From Pseudonocardia humida (GTDB taxonomy: Bacteria > Actinomycetota > Actinomycetes > Mycobacteriales > Pseudonocardiaceae), in the NCBI RefSeq assembly GCF_023898865.1, contig NZ_JAGSOV010000048.1, positions 1 to 52,451 on the forward strand: DNA of 52,451 nucleotides, in the 5' to 3' direction. This document shows, piece after piece, positions 9,131-15,965 of this stretch. Position 1 is the stretch's first letter. Each line of letters opens with the position of its first letter. The notes below the pieces were generated by a model. That model made no database searches. It saw only the letters and a list, made by a program, of their open reading frames with translations, and had not been told where the DNA came from. Position numbers and translations under genes: made by a program.

Positions 9131-9838
9131 GTGGTCCGCGTGATCGTCCATCCGACCGCGGTCGTCGGGCCCGGCGTCGAGCTCGGCACCGGTGTCGAGA
9201 TCGGGCCGCACGCCGTGCTGCTCGGTCCCTGCCACATCGGCGACGGCGTGCGCATCGGGGCGGGGTGCGTGATCGGCAGCCCGCCCGAGCTCACCAGCGC
9301 CGCGCAGAACGCCGCGTGGACGGGCGACCTGCAGCACCACGGGGTGGAGATCGGGCCGGGCACGGTCGTGCGGGAGATGTCCAGCGTGCAGCAGGGCAGC
9401 CGGGGCCCCACCCGGATCGGCGCCGGGTGCTGGCTGCTGAGCCGCTCCTACGTCGCCCACGACTGCGAGCTCGGCGACGAGGTGACCACGTCGGCGGGCG
9501 CGGCGCTCGGCGGACACGCCCGCATCGGGTCCTGGGCCAACCTCGGCATGAACGCCACCGTGCACCAGCGCCGCGTGGTCGGGCCCGGTTCGATGATCGG
9601 GATGTCGGCCGTGGTGACCCGCGACGTGCCGCCGTTCGGCAAGGCCTACGGCAGCCCGGCGCGGGTGCACGGGGCCAACACGGTCGGCATGGCCCGCCGC
9701 GGCGTCACGGAGGCGGACGCCGCGGCCCTCGACGCGTCCTACCGCGCGGGCCGGGTGCCCGCCGACCCGGGCCCGGGCGACGCGCTGGTCGCCGCCTGGC
9801 GGTGGTGGGACGAGCGGACCGGGACGGCTCAGAAGTAG
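9131..9838 (+). CDS. LpxA-family UDP-amino-sugar acyltransferase
   Basis: The 235-residue protein is a left-handed beta-helix acyltransferase with hexapeptide repeats (for example HPTAVVGPGVELGTGVEIGP). It keeps LpxA-specific features: the catalytic YVAHDC (His110 by this start), the ATVHQRRVVGPGSMIG block, DVPPFGKAYG, and the end-of-helix signature NTVGMARRG, which matches NxxGLKRRG of LpxA. It is shorter than lipid-A LpxA (about 260). It diverges from the sugar operon by about 75 nt and its 3' end overlaps the convergent DPPR synthase gene by 10 nt. GTG 9131 is used; GTG 9140 is possible. In an organism not expected to make lipid A, it probably acylates the 3-amino group made by the neighbouring enzymes. 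Confidence 0.85.
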   Translation: MVRVIVHPTAVVGPGVELGTGVEIGPHAVLLGPCHIGDGVRIGAGCVIGSPPELTSAAQNAAWTGDLQHHGVEIGPGTVVREMSSVQQGSRGPTRIGAGCWLLSRSYVAHDCELGDEVTTSAGAALGGHARIGSWANLGMNATVHQRRVVGPGSMIGMSAVVTRDVPPFGKAYGSPARVHGANTVGMARRGVTEADAAALDASYRAGRVPADPGPGDALVAAWRWWDERTGTAQK

Positions 9839-10986
9839 ACCGCTGCGGTGAGCGTGGCCAGCCACATCACGGCCAGCACCTGCAGCACCCGGTCGCCGAG
9901 GGCGATCTCCTCCGGCTCGCCGCCGTTGCCGCCGTCGACGTCGACGGAGTAGCGCAGCACCGCGACCACGAACGGGACGATCGAGATCGCCGACCACACC
10001 ATGTTGTGCTGCTGCTCACCGATCGCGAACGCCCACAGGCAGTACGTGGTGATGAGCACGGTGGCCGACAGCGCCCACACGAACCGCAGGTAGGACGCCG
10101 AGTAGCTCTCCAGCGACTTGCGGATCTTCGCGCCGGTGCGCTCGGCGAGCATCATCTCCGCGTAGCGCTTGCCGGCCACCATGAACAGCGAGCCGAAGCC
10201 GGCCGAGAGCAGGAACCACTGCGACAGCGGGATGCCGGTGGCCGCGCCGCCGGCCACGGCGCGCAGCAGGAAGCCGGAGGCGACGATGCAGATGTCGAGC
10301 ACCGGCTGGTGCTTGAGCCAGAAGCAGTACGACAGCTGCACGACCACGTAGACGGCCAGCACCGCAAGCAGCTGCAGGCTGGCCAGCGCGCTGAGCGCGA
10401 GCGCGCCCAGCAGCAGCACCACGGCCACGCCCAGCGCCAGCGGCACCGGGACGACGCCCGCGGCGATGGGGCGGTTGCGCTTGGTCGGGTGGGCGCGGTC
10501 GGCCGCGACGTCGTTGGCGTCGTTGACCAGGTAGATGCCCGATGCGGCGATGGAGAACGCGGCGAACGCGATCAGCAGGTCGACCGCGATGCCGGGCATG
10601 AAGATGTCGCCCGCGGCGAACGGGGCGGCCAGCACCAGGACGTTCTTCACCCACTGGCGCGGGCGCATGGTGCGCAGCACGCCCGCGGCCACCCGGGCGG
10701 GGGTGCGGGGGGTCGGCTCGGCAGGCGTCGTCGACTCGTCGCCGGTCGGTCCGGCCATGTCGGGCTCGGTGGTCGGCTCCACGACCGGCGGGTCGGTCGG
10801 CTCCGCCGCAGGCTCCACGACCGCTTCCTCGGCCGACTGCTCGGTCGACTGCTCGGTCGACTGCTCGGTCGACTGCTCGGTCGACTGCTCGGTCGACTGC
10901 TCGGCGGGCGTCGGGTCCACGGGCTTCGAGCCGTTCGCGGCGGTCGCCCCGTTGGTGCGCGCGGTGGAGTCGGTGCTGCTGGTCAT
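9829..10986 (-). CDS. ubiA: Decaprenyl-phosphate phosphoribosyltransferase (UbiA family)
   Basis: This membrane prenyltransferase moves phosphoribose from PRPP to decaprenyl phosphate, the first step towards decaprenyl-phosphoryl-arabinose. The C-terminal 290 residues hold the UbiA fold: VNDANDVAADRAHP (NDxxDxxxD) with KRNRPIAAG, and a second Asp motif in KHQPVLDICIVASG. The N-terminal 95 residues are an acidic low-complexity extension absent from the mycobacterial enzyme. It includes repeated STEQ units coded by a 12-bp tandem repeat. The ATG at 10986 overlaps the stop of the PAP2 gene (ATGA). The pair matches Rv3807c-Rv3806c. Confidence 0.93.
   Translation of the reverse strand: MTSSTDSTARTNGATAANGSKPVDPTPAEQSTEQSTEQSTEQSTEQSTEQSAEEAVVEPAAEPTDPPVVEPTTEPDMAGPTGDESTTPAEPTPRTPARVAAGVLRTMRPRQWVKNVLVLAAPFAAGDIFMPGIAVDLLIAFAAFSIAASGIYLVNDANDVAADRAHPTKRNRPIAAGVVPVPLALGVAVVLLLGALALSALASLQLLAVLAVYVVVQLSYCFWLKHQPVLDICIVASGFLLRAVAGGAATGIPLSQWFLLSAGFGSLFMVAGKRYAEMMLAERTGAKIRKSLESYSASYLRFVWALSATVLITTYCLWAFAIGEQQHNMVWSAISIVPFVVAVLRYSVDVDGGNGGEPEEIALGDRVLQVLAVMWLATLTAAVYF
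10829..10900. repeat. 12-bp tandem repeat (six units) in the DPPR synthase gene
   Basis: Six consecutive 12-bp units (TCGGTCGACTGC on the plus strand; the first has one change) lie in frame and code for repeated Glu-Gln-Ser-Thr. Five copies are identical, which points to recent expansion by slippage. Copy number probably varies between strains. Confidence 0.95.
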
Positions 10987-11600
10987 CGCCGTCCCTCCCG
11001 GGCGGAGAGGCGCCGGGTGAACAGGCCGACCGCGGCGCCGAGGGCGGTTCCGGCGAGGACGTCGGTGGGGTAGTGCACGCCCAGCACCATGCGCGACAGC
11101 GCCATCGGCGCCACCGCGGCGGTGACCAGCCGGCCCGGCCTGCCCAGCAGCGGGCCGAGCAGCACGGCGGCGGCGGCCGTGGAGGTGGCGTGGGCGGAGG
11201 GGAAGCTCAGCTTGCTGGGGGTGCCCACGAGCACCCGCACGCGCTCGTGGTCGGGGCGCGGGCGGCGGACCACCCGCTTGACCCCGACCGAGGCGCCGTG
11301 CGCGAGCGCGACGCCCGCGGTGGCGGCGACCCACTCGCGGCGACGGCGGCGGTCGAGCAGCGCGCCCGCGGCACCGATCGCCAGCCAGCCCATGGCGTGC
11401 TCGCCGAAGTGCGACATGCCGGTGGCCGCGCGGACCACCGGCGGGCGTCCCATGCGCTGCTGCACCGCTTCCAGGACGCGGACCTCGGCGGGGGCCGGGG
11501 GCACGACGACCTGCTCGGTCGTCGCGTCGGGATCGGCTCCCGGTCGGGGAGCGGGAGCCTGCGGGCGGCTCGGGCCGGGGCGGTCGAGGAGCTCGGCCAC
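10983..11600 (-). CDS. PAP2 phosphatase, probable decaprenylphosphoryl-5-phosphoribose phosphatase
   Basis: This 205-residue membrane phosphatase has the three PAP2 motifs: KRVVRRPRPD (KxxxxxxRP), FPSAHAT (PSGH-type with Ala), and SRMVLGVHYPTDVLAG (SRxxxxxHxxxD). It should dephosphorylate the UbiA product, a step towards the arabinose donor, as proposed for Rv3807c. The first 45 residues are Pro-rich and soluble; hydrophobic helices follow. The ATG at 11600 opens MAELLDRPGP. It is coupled to the downstream synthase by a 4-nt overlap. The 154-nt upstream gap shows no recognisable site. Confidence 0.9.
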   Translation of the reverse strand: MAELLDRPGPSRPQAPAPRPGADPDATTEQVVVPPAPAEVRVLEAVQQRMGRPPVVRAATGMSHFGEHAMGWLAIGAAGALLDRRRRREWVAATAGVALAHGASVGVKRVVRRPRPDHERVRVLVGTPSKLSFPSAHATSTAAAAVLLGPLLGRPGRLVTAAVAPMALSRMVLGVHYPTDVLAGTALGAAVGLFTRRLSAREGRR

Positions 11601-11754
11601 GGTGGAGGGCCTCCAGTGCGGCGCCGGAGCTCGTGCCCGCGCCGGGGATCGGGTGTGGGCGGACAGGGGTGCGTGCCCGCGGTGCGGCGACGATGCTACG
11701 CCCGGCGCCCCGCACCGACCGGGTGCGGTGCACCAGTGCGGATGCCGGGCCCGG

Positions 11755-12564
11755 TCAGAACCAGCGTTCCAGGACCAGCGCCAGCCCGTCCTCGCCGTTG
11801 GCCGCGGTGACCTCGTCGGCCACCTCGATCAGCGCCGGGTGGGCGTTGCCCATGGCCACGCCGTGCCCGACCCAGCGCAGCATCTCCAGGTCGTTGGGCA
11901 TGTCGCCGAACGCGATGACGTCGCAGGGCTCGACCCCGGCCCGGCGCGCCACCTCGGCGAGCCCGGTGGCCTTGGTGACCCCCGGCGGCGACATCTCGAC
12001 CAGGCCGCGGGGGTGGGAGAACGTGAGGTCGGCGAGGTGGCCGACCACCGGGGTCAGCGCGGCGACCATCGCGTCGCTGGACAGGCCCGGGTTGCGCACC
12101 AGCATCTTCACCGCGGGCCGGTCGAGCAGCTCGTCGCGGGTGGTGACGGCGTTGTCGGCCTCGGGCCAGGCGTGCTGGTAGGCGGGCTCGGCGATGAACG
12201 GCACGGCGTCGTCGAGTGCGCGCTCCCCCACCCGCTCGACGGCCAGCCCGGACTCCGGGAACACCCCGGCGACCGCGGTGGCCAGGGCGTCGAGGGCGTC
12301 GGGGTCGAGCGTGCGGGACCACAGGATGCGGTCGTCGACGGCGTCGTACAGGACGCCGCCGTTGGCGCACACGGCCAGCCTGCCCACCGGCAGCTCGGCC
12401 AGCACGGGCGGGATCCAGCGCGGCGGCCTGCCGGTGACCAGCACGAAGCCGACCCCGGCCGCGACCAGCCGCTCGATGACGGCGACCGCCCTGGCCGGGA
12501 CGTGGTCGTCCGGGCCGAGGAGCGTGCCGTCCACGTCGGTGGCGACGAGCCGTGGAGCCTGCAC
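11755..12564 (-). CDS. Cof-type HAD family phosphatase
   Basis: The 269-residue HAD hydrolase has motif I VATDVDGTLLGPDD, motif II VLVTGRPPRW, motif III with the Lys of RPAVKMLVRN, and motif IV VIAFGDMPNDLEML with the following GVAMGNAHP, which is the Cof/YbiV subgroup pattern with a C2-type cap. Such enzymes dephosphorylate sugar phosphates or flavin precursors. The substrate is unknown. A homologue (Rv3813c) lies near the arabinogalactan genes in mycobacteria. GTG 12564 (QAPRLVATDVDG) is chosen because the HAD motif begins 7 residues later and GGGGCGG precedes it. Confidence 0.9.
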   Translation of the reverse strand: MQAPRLVATDVDGTLLGPDDHVPARAVAVIERLVAAGVGFVLVTGRPPRWIPPVLAELPVGRLAVCANGGVLYDAVDDRILWSRTLDPDALDALATAVAGVFPESGLAVERVGERALDDAVPFIAEPAYQHAWPEADNAVTTRDELLDRPAVKMLVRNPGLSSDAMVAALTPVVGHLADLTFSHPRGLVEMSPPGVTKATGLAEVARRAGVEPCDVIAFGDMPNDLEMLRWVGHGVAMGNAHPALIEVADEVTAANGEDGLALVLERWF

Positions 12565-12590
12565 CCGCCCCACCCTACGTACCGCTCCGG

Positions 12591-13076
12591 TCAGAGCTGG
12601 GCGCGGAGGCGGGCCACGGCGCCGGTGATCATGTCGGCGTACTCGCCGGGCGGCAGGTCGGCGAAGCCGGCCTCGGCGCGATCGAGGTGGTGTCGGGCGG
12701 CCTCCGGATCGCCGAGCTCGACGAGGTCGGCGGCCAGGTTCAGGTGCAGCGACGGGTAGAAGCCGCGCACCGCCAGCGACGAGTGGTACTCCCGGGCGCG
12801 CTCGTCGGTGAGGCCGTCGGCGGCGCGCAGGGCGCGGCGGTCCCACTCCAGCTCGTCGGCCGGGTCGTCCTGCAGATCGGCCAGGAAGTGGGCCAGCGAC
12901 ACGGCGTGCAGCGGGTCGCCCGCCTCGCCGCCGATCTCGTCCCACAGCGCCGCCAGGTCGGCGGCCGCCCCGGCCCGCTCCCCCGCCGCGGCCCGCAGCT
13001 GGGCGGCGTGGATCCGGCCCATCACCGGGTCCTCGACGCCGGTCGCCTCCCGCCCCGTCGCCTCCCGGCCCGTCAC
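12591..13076 (-). CDS. TPR-like hypothetical protein
   Basis: This 161-residue, mostly helical protein has at least two helix pairs that resemble tetratricopeptide repeats (LHLNLAADLVELGDPEAARH followed by a second hairpin ending in GAVARLRAQL). It is rich in Ala, Asp and Glu and has no signal or membrane segment, so it is a cytosolic protein likely to bind another protein. The GTG at 13076 overlaps the stop of the MerR/clamp fusion gene upstream (GTGA), which couples the two. This makes it a candidate partner of that regulator. The first 18 residues include a short TGREATGREA duplication. No specific family was recognised. Confidence 0.75.
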   Translation of the reverse strand: MTGREATGREATGVEDPVMGRIHAAQLRAAAGERAGAAADLAALWDEIGGEAGDPLHAVSLAHFLADLQDDPADELEWDRRALRAADGLTDERAREYHSSLAVRGFYPSLHLNLAADLVELGDPEAARHHLDRAEAGFADLPPGEYADMITGAVARLRAQL

Positions 13077-14092
13077 AGCCGCACCGGCATCAGCAGCGAG
13101 ACCGACCGCGGCGAACGCACGACCAGCGGTGTCACCGGGCCGTCGAGCAGCAGCTCCAGCTGGCCGGGACCACCGGCGTCCAGCGCCTGCAGCAGGAACT
13201 CCCGGTTGACGCCGATCCCGCCGCTGCCGTCCGCGGTGAGCAGGCCGTCGGCGGTCAGGCCGAGCGCCGCGACCTCGAACTCGACGCCGTCGGGCTCGCG
13301 GCTCATGGTGCGGGTGGGCGCGGCGGCCAGCGCGCGGCGCAGCCCCTCGTCGACCGCGACCCGGCGGCCGTCCCCGGTGAGCAGGGCCCGGTAGTCGGGG
13401 TAGGCGTCGGGCAGCAGCTCACCCCCGACCGCCCCGACGGTGATCGACATCCCGCGCACGGACACGGCGACCTCGGTGTCGTCGAGCTGCGCGGCGATGC
13501 GGTCGGCCAGCTCGACCGGCACCAGCGCGCCCACCGGCGGCCCGCTGACCTCGACGCACGGGGCGGGCGCCACGGCCAACCGGAAGCGGTCGGTGGCGAC
13601 CAGGGTGATCGCGTCGGCACCGACGTCGAACAGCACGGCGCCCAGCGCCGGCATGTCGGGGTGCGCCCCGGCGGCGAACCGGACGGCGCGCAGAACGGCG
13701 GCCAGGTCGGCGCCGCGCACGCGGGCGGTGGTGGGCAGGGCGGGCACGGGGTCCTCCTCGAGCAGCGAGCGGATCGAGGAGAGCGCGCGACGGGCGTCGA
13801 CCAGGCCCTGCTCCAGCCGGCGCAGGTGCGCGGCCAGCAGCGCGTCGAGCGCGTCCGGGTCGTCGCGGTGCGCCAGCACCTCGCGGATCCCGGCCAGCGG
13901 CATCCCCACCCGGCGCAGCCCGGCCACCAGCCGGGCCACGACGAGCTGGTCGGGAGCGTAGAACCGGTAGCCCGAGCGCGGGTCGACGACGGCGGGCACG
14001 AGCACCCCGGCGCCGTCGTAGAAGCGCAGGGCGCTGACCGACAGCCCGGACTCCCGGGCCATCGCGCCGATCCCGCGCAAGCTCTCCTCCAT
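13073..14092 (-). CDS. MerR-type regulator fused to a DNA sliding-clamp-like domain
   Basis: The first 110 or so residues are a MerR regulator: helix-turn-helix (GAMARESGLSVSALRFYDGA), the wing DPRSGYRFY, and a dimerisation helix. The remaining 220 residues resemble the middle and last domains of the DNA polymerase III beta clamp (DnaN): GAVLFDVGADAITLVATDRF with RLAV, then NREFLLQAL, and the terminal SLLMPVRL, close to the clamp C-terminus. A full clamp has three domains; the first is missing and the MerR part takes its place. ATG 14092 is preferred over GTG 14101 because GAGG lies 9 nt upstream. Whether the clamp part binds ligand, protein or DNA is unknown. Confidence 0.85.
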   Translation of the reverse strand: MEESLRGIGAMARESGLSVSALRFYDGAGVLVPAVVDPRSGYRFYAPDQLVVARLVAGLRRVGMPLAGIREVLAHRDDPDALDALLAAHLRRLEQGLVDARRALSSIRSLLEEDPVPALPTTARVRGADLAAVLRAVRFAAGAHPDMPALGAVLFDVGADAITLVATDRFRLAVAPAPCVEVSGPPVGALVPVELADRIAAQLDDTEVAVSVRGMSITVGAVGGELLPDAYPDYRALLTGDGRRVAVDEGLRRALAAAPTRTMSREPDGVEFEVAALGLTADGLLTADGSGGIGVNREFLLQALDAGGPGQLELLLDGPVTPLVVRSPRSVSLLMPVRL

Positions 14093-14156
14093 GCCGATCA
14101 CCCTCGGGTCTCGACCTTGTCGAGAGTCAACTGCACCATCGCGACCCCATCCCGGA

Positions 14157-14210
14157 GTTCAGGAAAGCCACGATGCTGCCCTCTGAGGGCAGCATCGTGG
14201 CTTCCTGAAC
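14157..14210. repeat. 54-nt near-perfect palindrome, first copy of a dispersed family
   Basis: Arms of about 26 bp run from GTTCAGGAAAGCCACGATGC to its complement ending CTTCCTGAAC, with a 1-nt bulge (GGAAAG versus CTTCC). The first 25 bases are identical to those of the element at 48820-48880. It lies downstream of the DUF350 operon and upstream of the MerR/clamp gene, so it could also act as a terminator. A short GAGC tetranucleotide run follows at 14214-14231. Confidence 0.85.
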
Positions 14211-14270
14211 TTTCGAGCGAGCGAGCGAGCGGCGAGGGGGTGGGAGCGGGGAGGGAGCGGGGAGGGAGGG

Positions 14271-14729
14271 TCAGAGGATGGCGACGGCGACGACGAGGCC
14301 GAGGGCGACGTGGGCGGCGGAGACGACGTAGGCCTGGGGGCGGATCTCCGGGGCGGCGAGCACCTCGCCGATGTCGATGCCGGTCACCCACTCCAGCAGC
14401 CGCACGCCCAGTACCTGCACGATGATCCCGACCAGGCCGAAGATCAGCGAGGCCAGCAGCCCCTCCAGCAGCGCGCCCCCGGAGCTGTAGATGGCCACGA
14501 CGACGATGAACGCCATGCTCACCATGCCGGCGGCGGTGACGATGACGGAGTTGGGGCGACCCTCGCGGACGAGGCGGTTGAGCTTGCCGGGCGTGGTGAT
14601 GTCGACGGCCCAGAAGCCGAGCAGCATCAGCAGCACGCCGACGACAGCGTAGAGCAGGATCGCGCCGATCCCGCGGCCGATCAGGGAGAAGTAGGTCCCG
14701 TCGATCTGGGCGAGGATGGTGGTGTTCAC
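14271..14729 (-). CDS. DUF350 membrane protein
   Basis: The 152-residue protein has four hydrophobic helices and matches the DUF350 family (YjfL-like), built as two repeats of a two-helix unit. The first helix pair lies around GRGIGAILLYAVVGVLLMLL; a polar stretch TPGKLNRLVREGRPNSV separates it from the next helix. It is the last gene of a three-gene minus-strand operon after the ATP-grasp ligase (72-nt gap). In enterobacteria the same partners occur as yjfL-yjfM-yjfC. Function is unknown; a role with the ligase in modifying or organising a membrane component is inferred from this conserved company. Confidence 0.88.
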   Translation of the reverse strand: MNTTILAQIDGTYFSLIGRGIGAILLYAVVGVLLMLLGFWAVDITTPGKLNRLVREGRPNSVIVTAAGMVSMAFIVVVAIYSSGGALLEGLLASLIFGLVGIIVQVLGVRLLEWVTGIDIGEVLAAPEIRPQAYVVSAAHVALGLVVAVAIL

Positions 14730-14801
14730 GGACGGCCTCCAGGGAGCTCCGAGCGGGGTGCCCGGCGGATCTAAGGGGGTGGGGAGGGGTGTGGGGAGCG
14801 G

Positions 14802-15965
14802 TCAGTCCCGTATCAGGTGCGGGACGAAGGCGGCGCCGTCGTCGGTGACCAGTCCGACGGTCTCCCGGATGCCCAGGCCGGCGGAGGTGTCGCCGACGAT
14901 CCAGGCGCCGAGGGCGGGACGGTATCCGTCGAACTCGGGCAGCGGGGCGAAGAGCTGGTAGACGTAGCCCTCCTCGCCGTAGACGCCACCCGTCTGGTGC
15001 TCCATGCCGGGCGCGACGATCTGGATGTTGGCGCCCTCCCGGCCGAGTCGGGGCTTGCGGACGTACTCGGTGAGCAGGCCGGGCTGGTCGAGGAACGCCG
15101 GGAGCAGGTTGGGGTGGCCGGGGTAGAGCTCCCACAGCACGGCGAGTAGCGCCTTGTTGCTGAGCAGCGACTTCCACAGCGGCTCGATCCACAGCGTCTC
15201 GGGCAGCCCGCGGGCGACGTGCTTGCCGAAGTCGTCGGTGAGCACCCACTCCCAGGGGTAGAGCTTGAACGCGGTGGAGATGGGGGCTTCCTCGAGGTCG
15301 ACGAAGCGGTCGAGGGCGGAGTCCCAGCCGATGTCCTCGATGGCCAGCCCGACGGTGTCCAGGCCGGCTTCGGCGGCGGTCTCCTGCAGGTAGCCGACGG
15401 TGACGTGGTCCTCGCCGCTGGCGTCGGCGCGCGACCAGGTGAAGTGGATGTCGTCGCCGGGCAGGCGGGCCTTCAGCTCGCCCCACCGCTCGACGAGCTT
15501 CTCGTGCAGCGAGTTCCACTGGTCGGAGTCGGGGTGGGTGTCCTGCAGCCAGTTCCACTGCAGGACCGATGCCTCCAGCAGCGTGGTGGGCGTGTCGGCG
15601 TTGTACTCCAGCAGCTTGGCCGGTCCGCCGCCGTCGTAGCGCAGGTCGAACCGGCCGTAGACGTGCGGGTCGCTGCGCTTCCAGGACTTGGCGACGGCCT
15701 CCCAGGACCATTCGGGCAGCGCGAAGTCGCGGAACCGCTCGGCGGTGACGACGTGGTCGACGGCCTCCAGGCACATGGAGTGCACGACCTCGACGTCGGC
15801 TTCGAGGGACAGGACCTCGTCCATGGTGAAGCTGTAGTGGACGGACTCGTCCCAGTAGTCGCGGTCGGCGCCGCCCTCGCCCCGTCCGGGCGTGCCGTAG
15901 ACCAGGCCCTGCTCGGCGACCTTGCGCTGCCAGTCGGGCCGCGGTTCCCCCCGGTGCCGTTCCAT
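14802..15965 (-). CDS. Glutathionylspermidine synthase-like ATP-grasp ligase (YgiC/YjfC type)
   Basis: This ATP-grasp ligase of 387 residues is of the kind that forms an amide bond between an amine and a peptide carboxylate. Recognisable blocks are GRFDLRYDGGGPAKLLEYNA followed by DTPTTLLEASV, EPLWKSLLSNKALLAVLWEL with PGHPNLLPA, and GLGIRETVGLVTD near the end. It corresponds to the stand-alone synthetase domain without the amidase domain of true GspS. Its start ATG overlaps the upstream stop by one base (TGATG). High-GC Gram-positives use mycothiol and are not known to make glutathionylspermidine, so the real substrate is probably different. Confidence 0.88.
   Translation of the reverse strand: MERHRGEPRPDWQRKVAEQGLVYGTPGRGEGGADRDYWDESVHYSFTMDEVLSLEADVEVVHSMCLEAVDHVVTAERFRDFALPEWSWEAVAKSWKRSDPHVYGRFDLRYDGGGPAKLLEYNADTPTTLLEASVLQWNWLQDTHPDSDQWNSLHEKLVERWGELKARLPGDDIHFTWSRADASGEDHVTVGYLQETAAEAGLDTVGLAIEDIGWDSALDRFVDLEEAPISTAFKLYPWEWVLTDDFGKHVARGLPETLWIEPLWKSLLSNKALLAVLWELYPGHPNLLPAFLDQPGLLTEYVRKPRLGREGANIQIVAPGMEHQTGGVYGEEGYVYQLFAPLPEFDGYRPALGAWIVGDTSAGLGIRETVGLVTDDGAAFVPHLIRD

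Noticed and set aside
9131..9838. WbpD/WlbB-type acetyltransferase
   Set aside because: The terminal NTVGMARRG, the DVPP block and VAHDC match LpxA better than the short acetyltransferases of that pathway.
14214..14231. GAGC tetranucleotide repeat as a phase-variation switch
   Set aside because: It lies after a stop codon and is only four units long; no reading frame or promoter depends on it.
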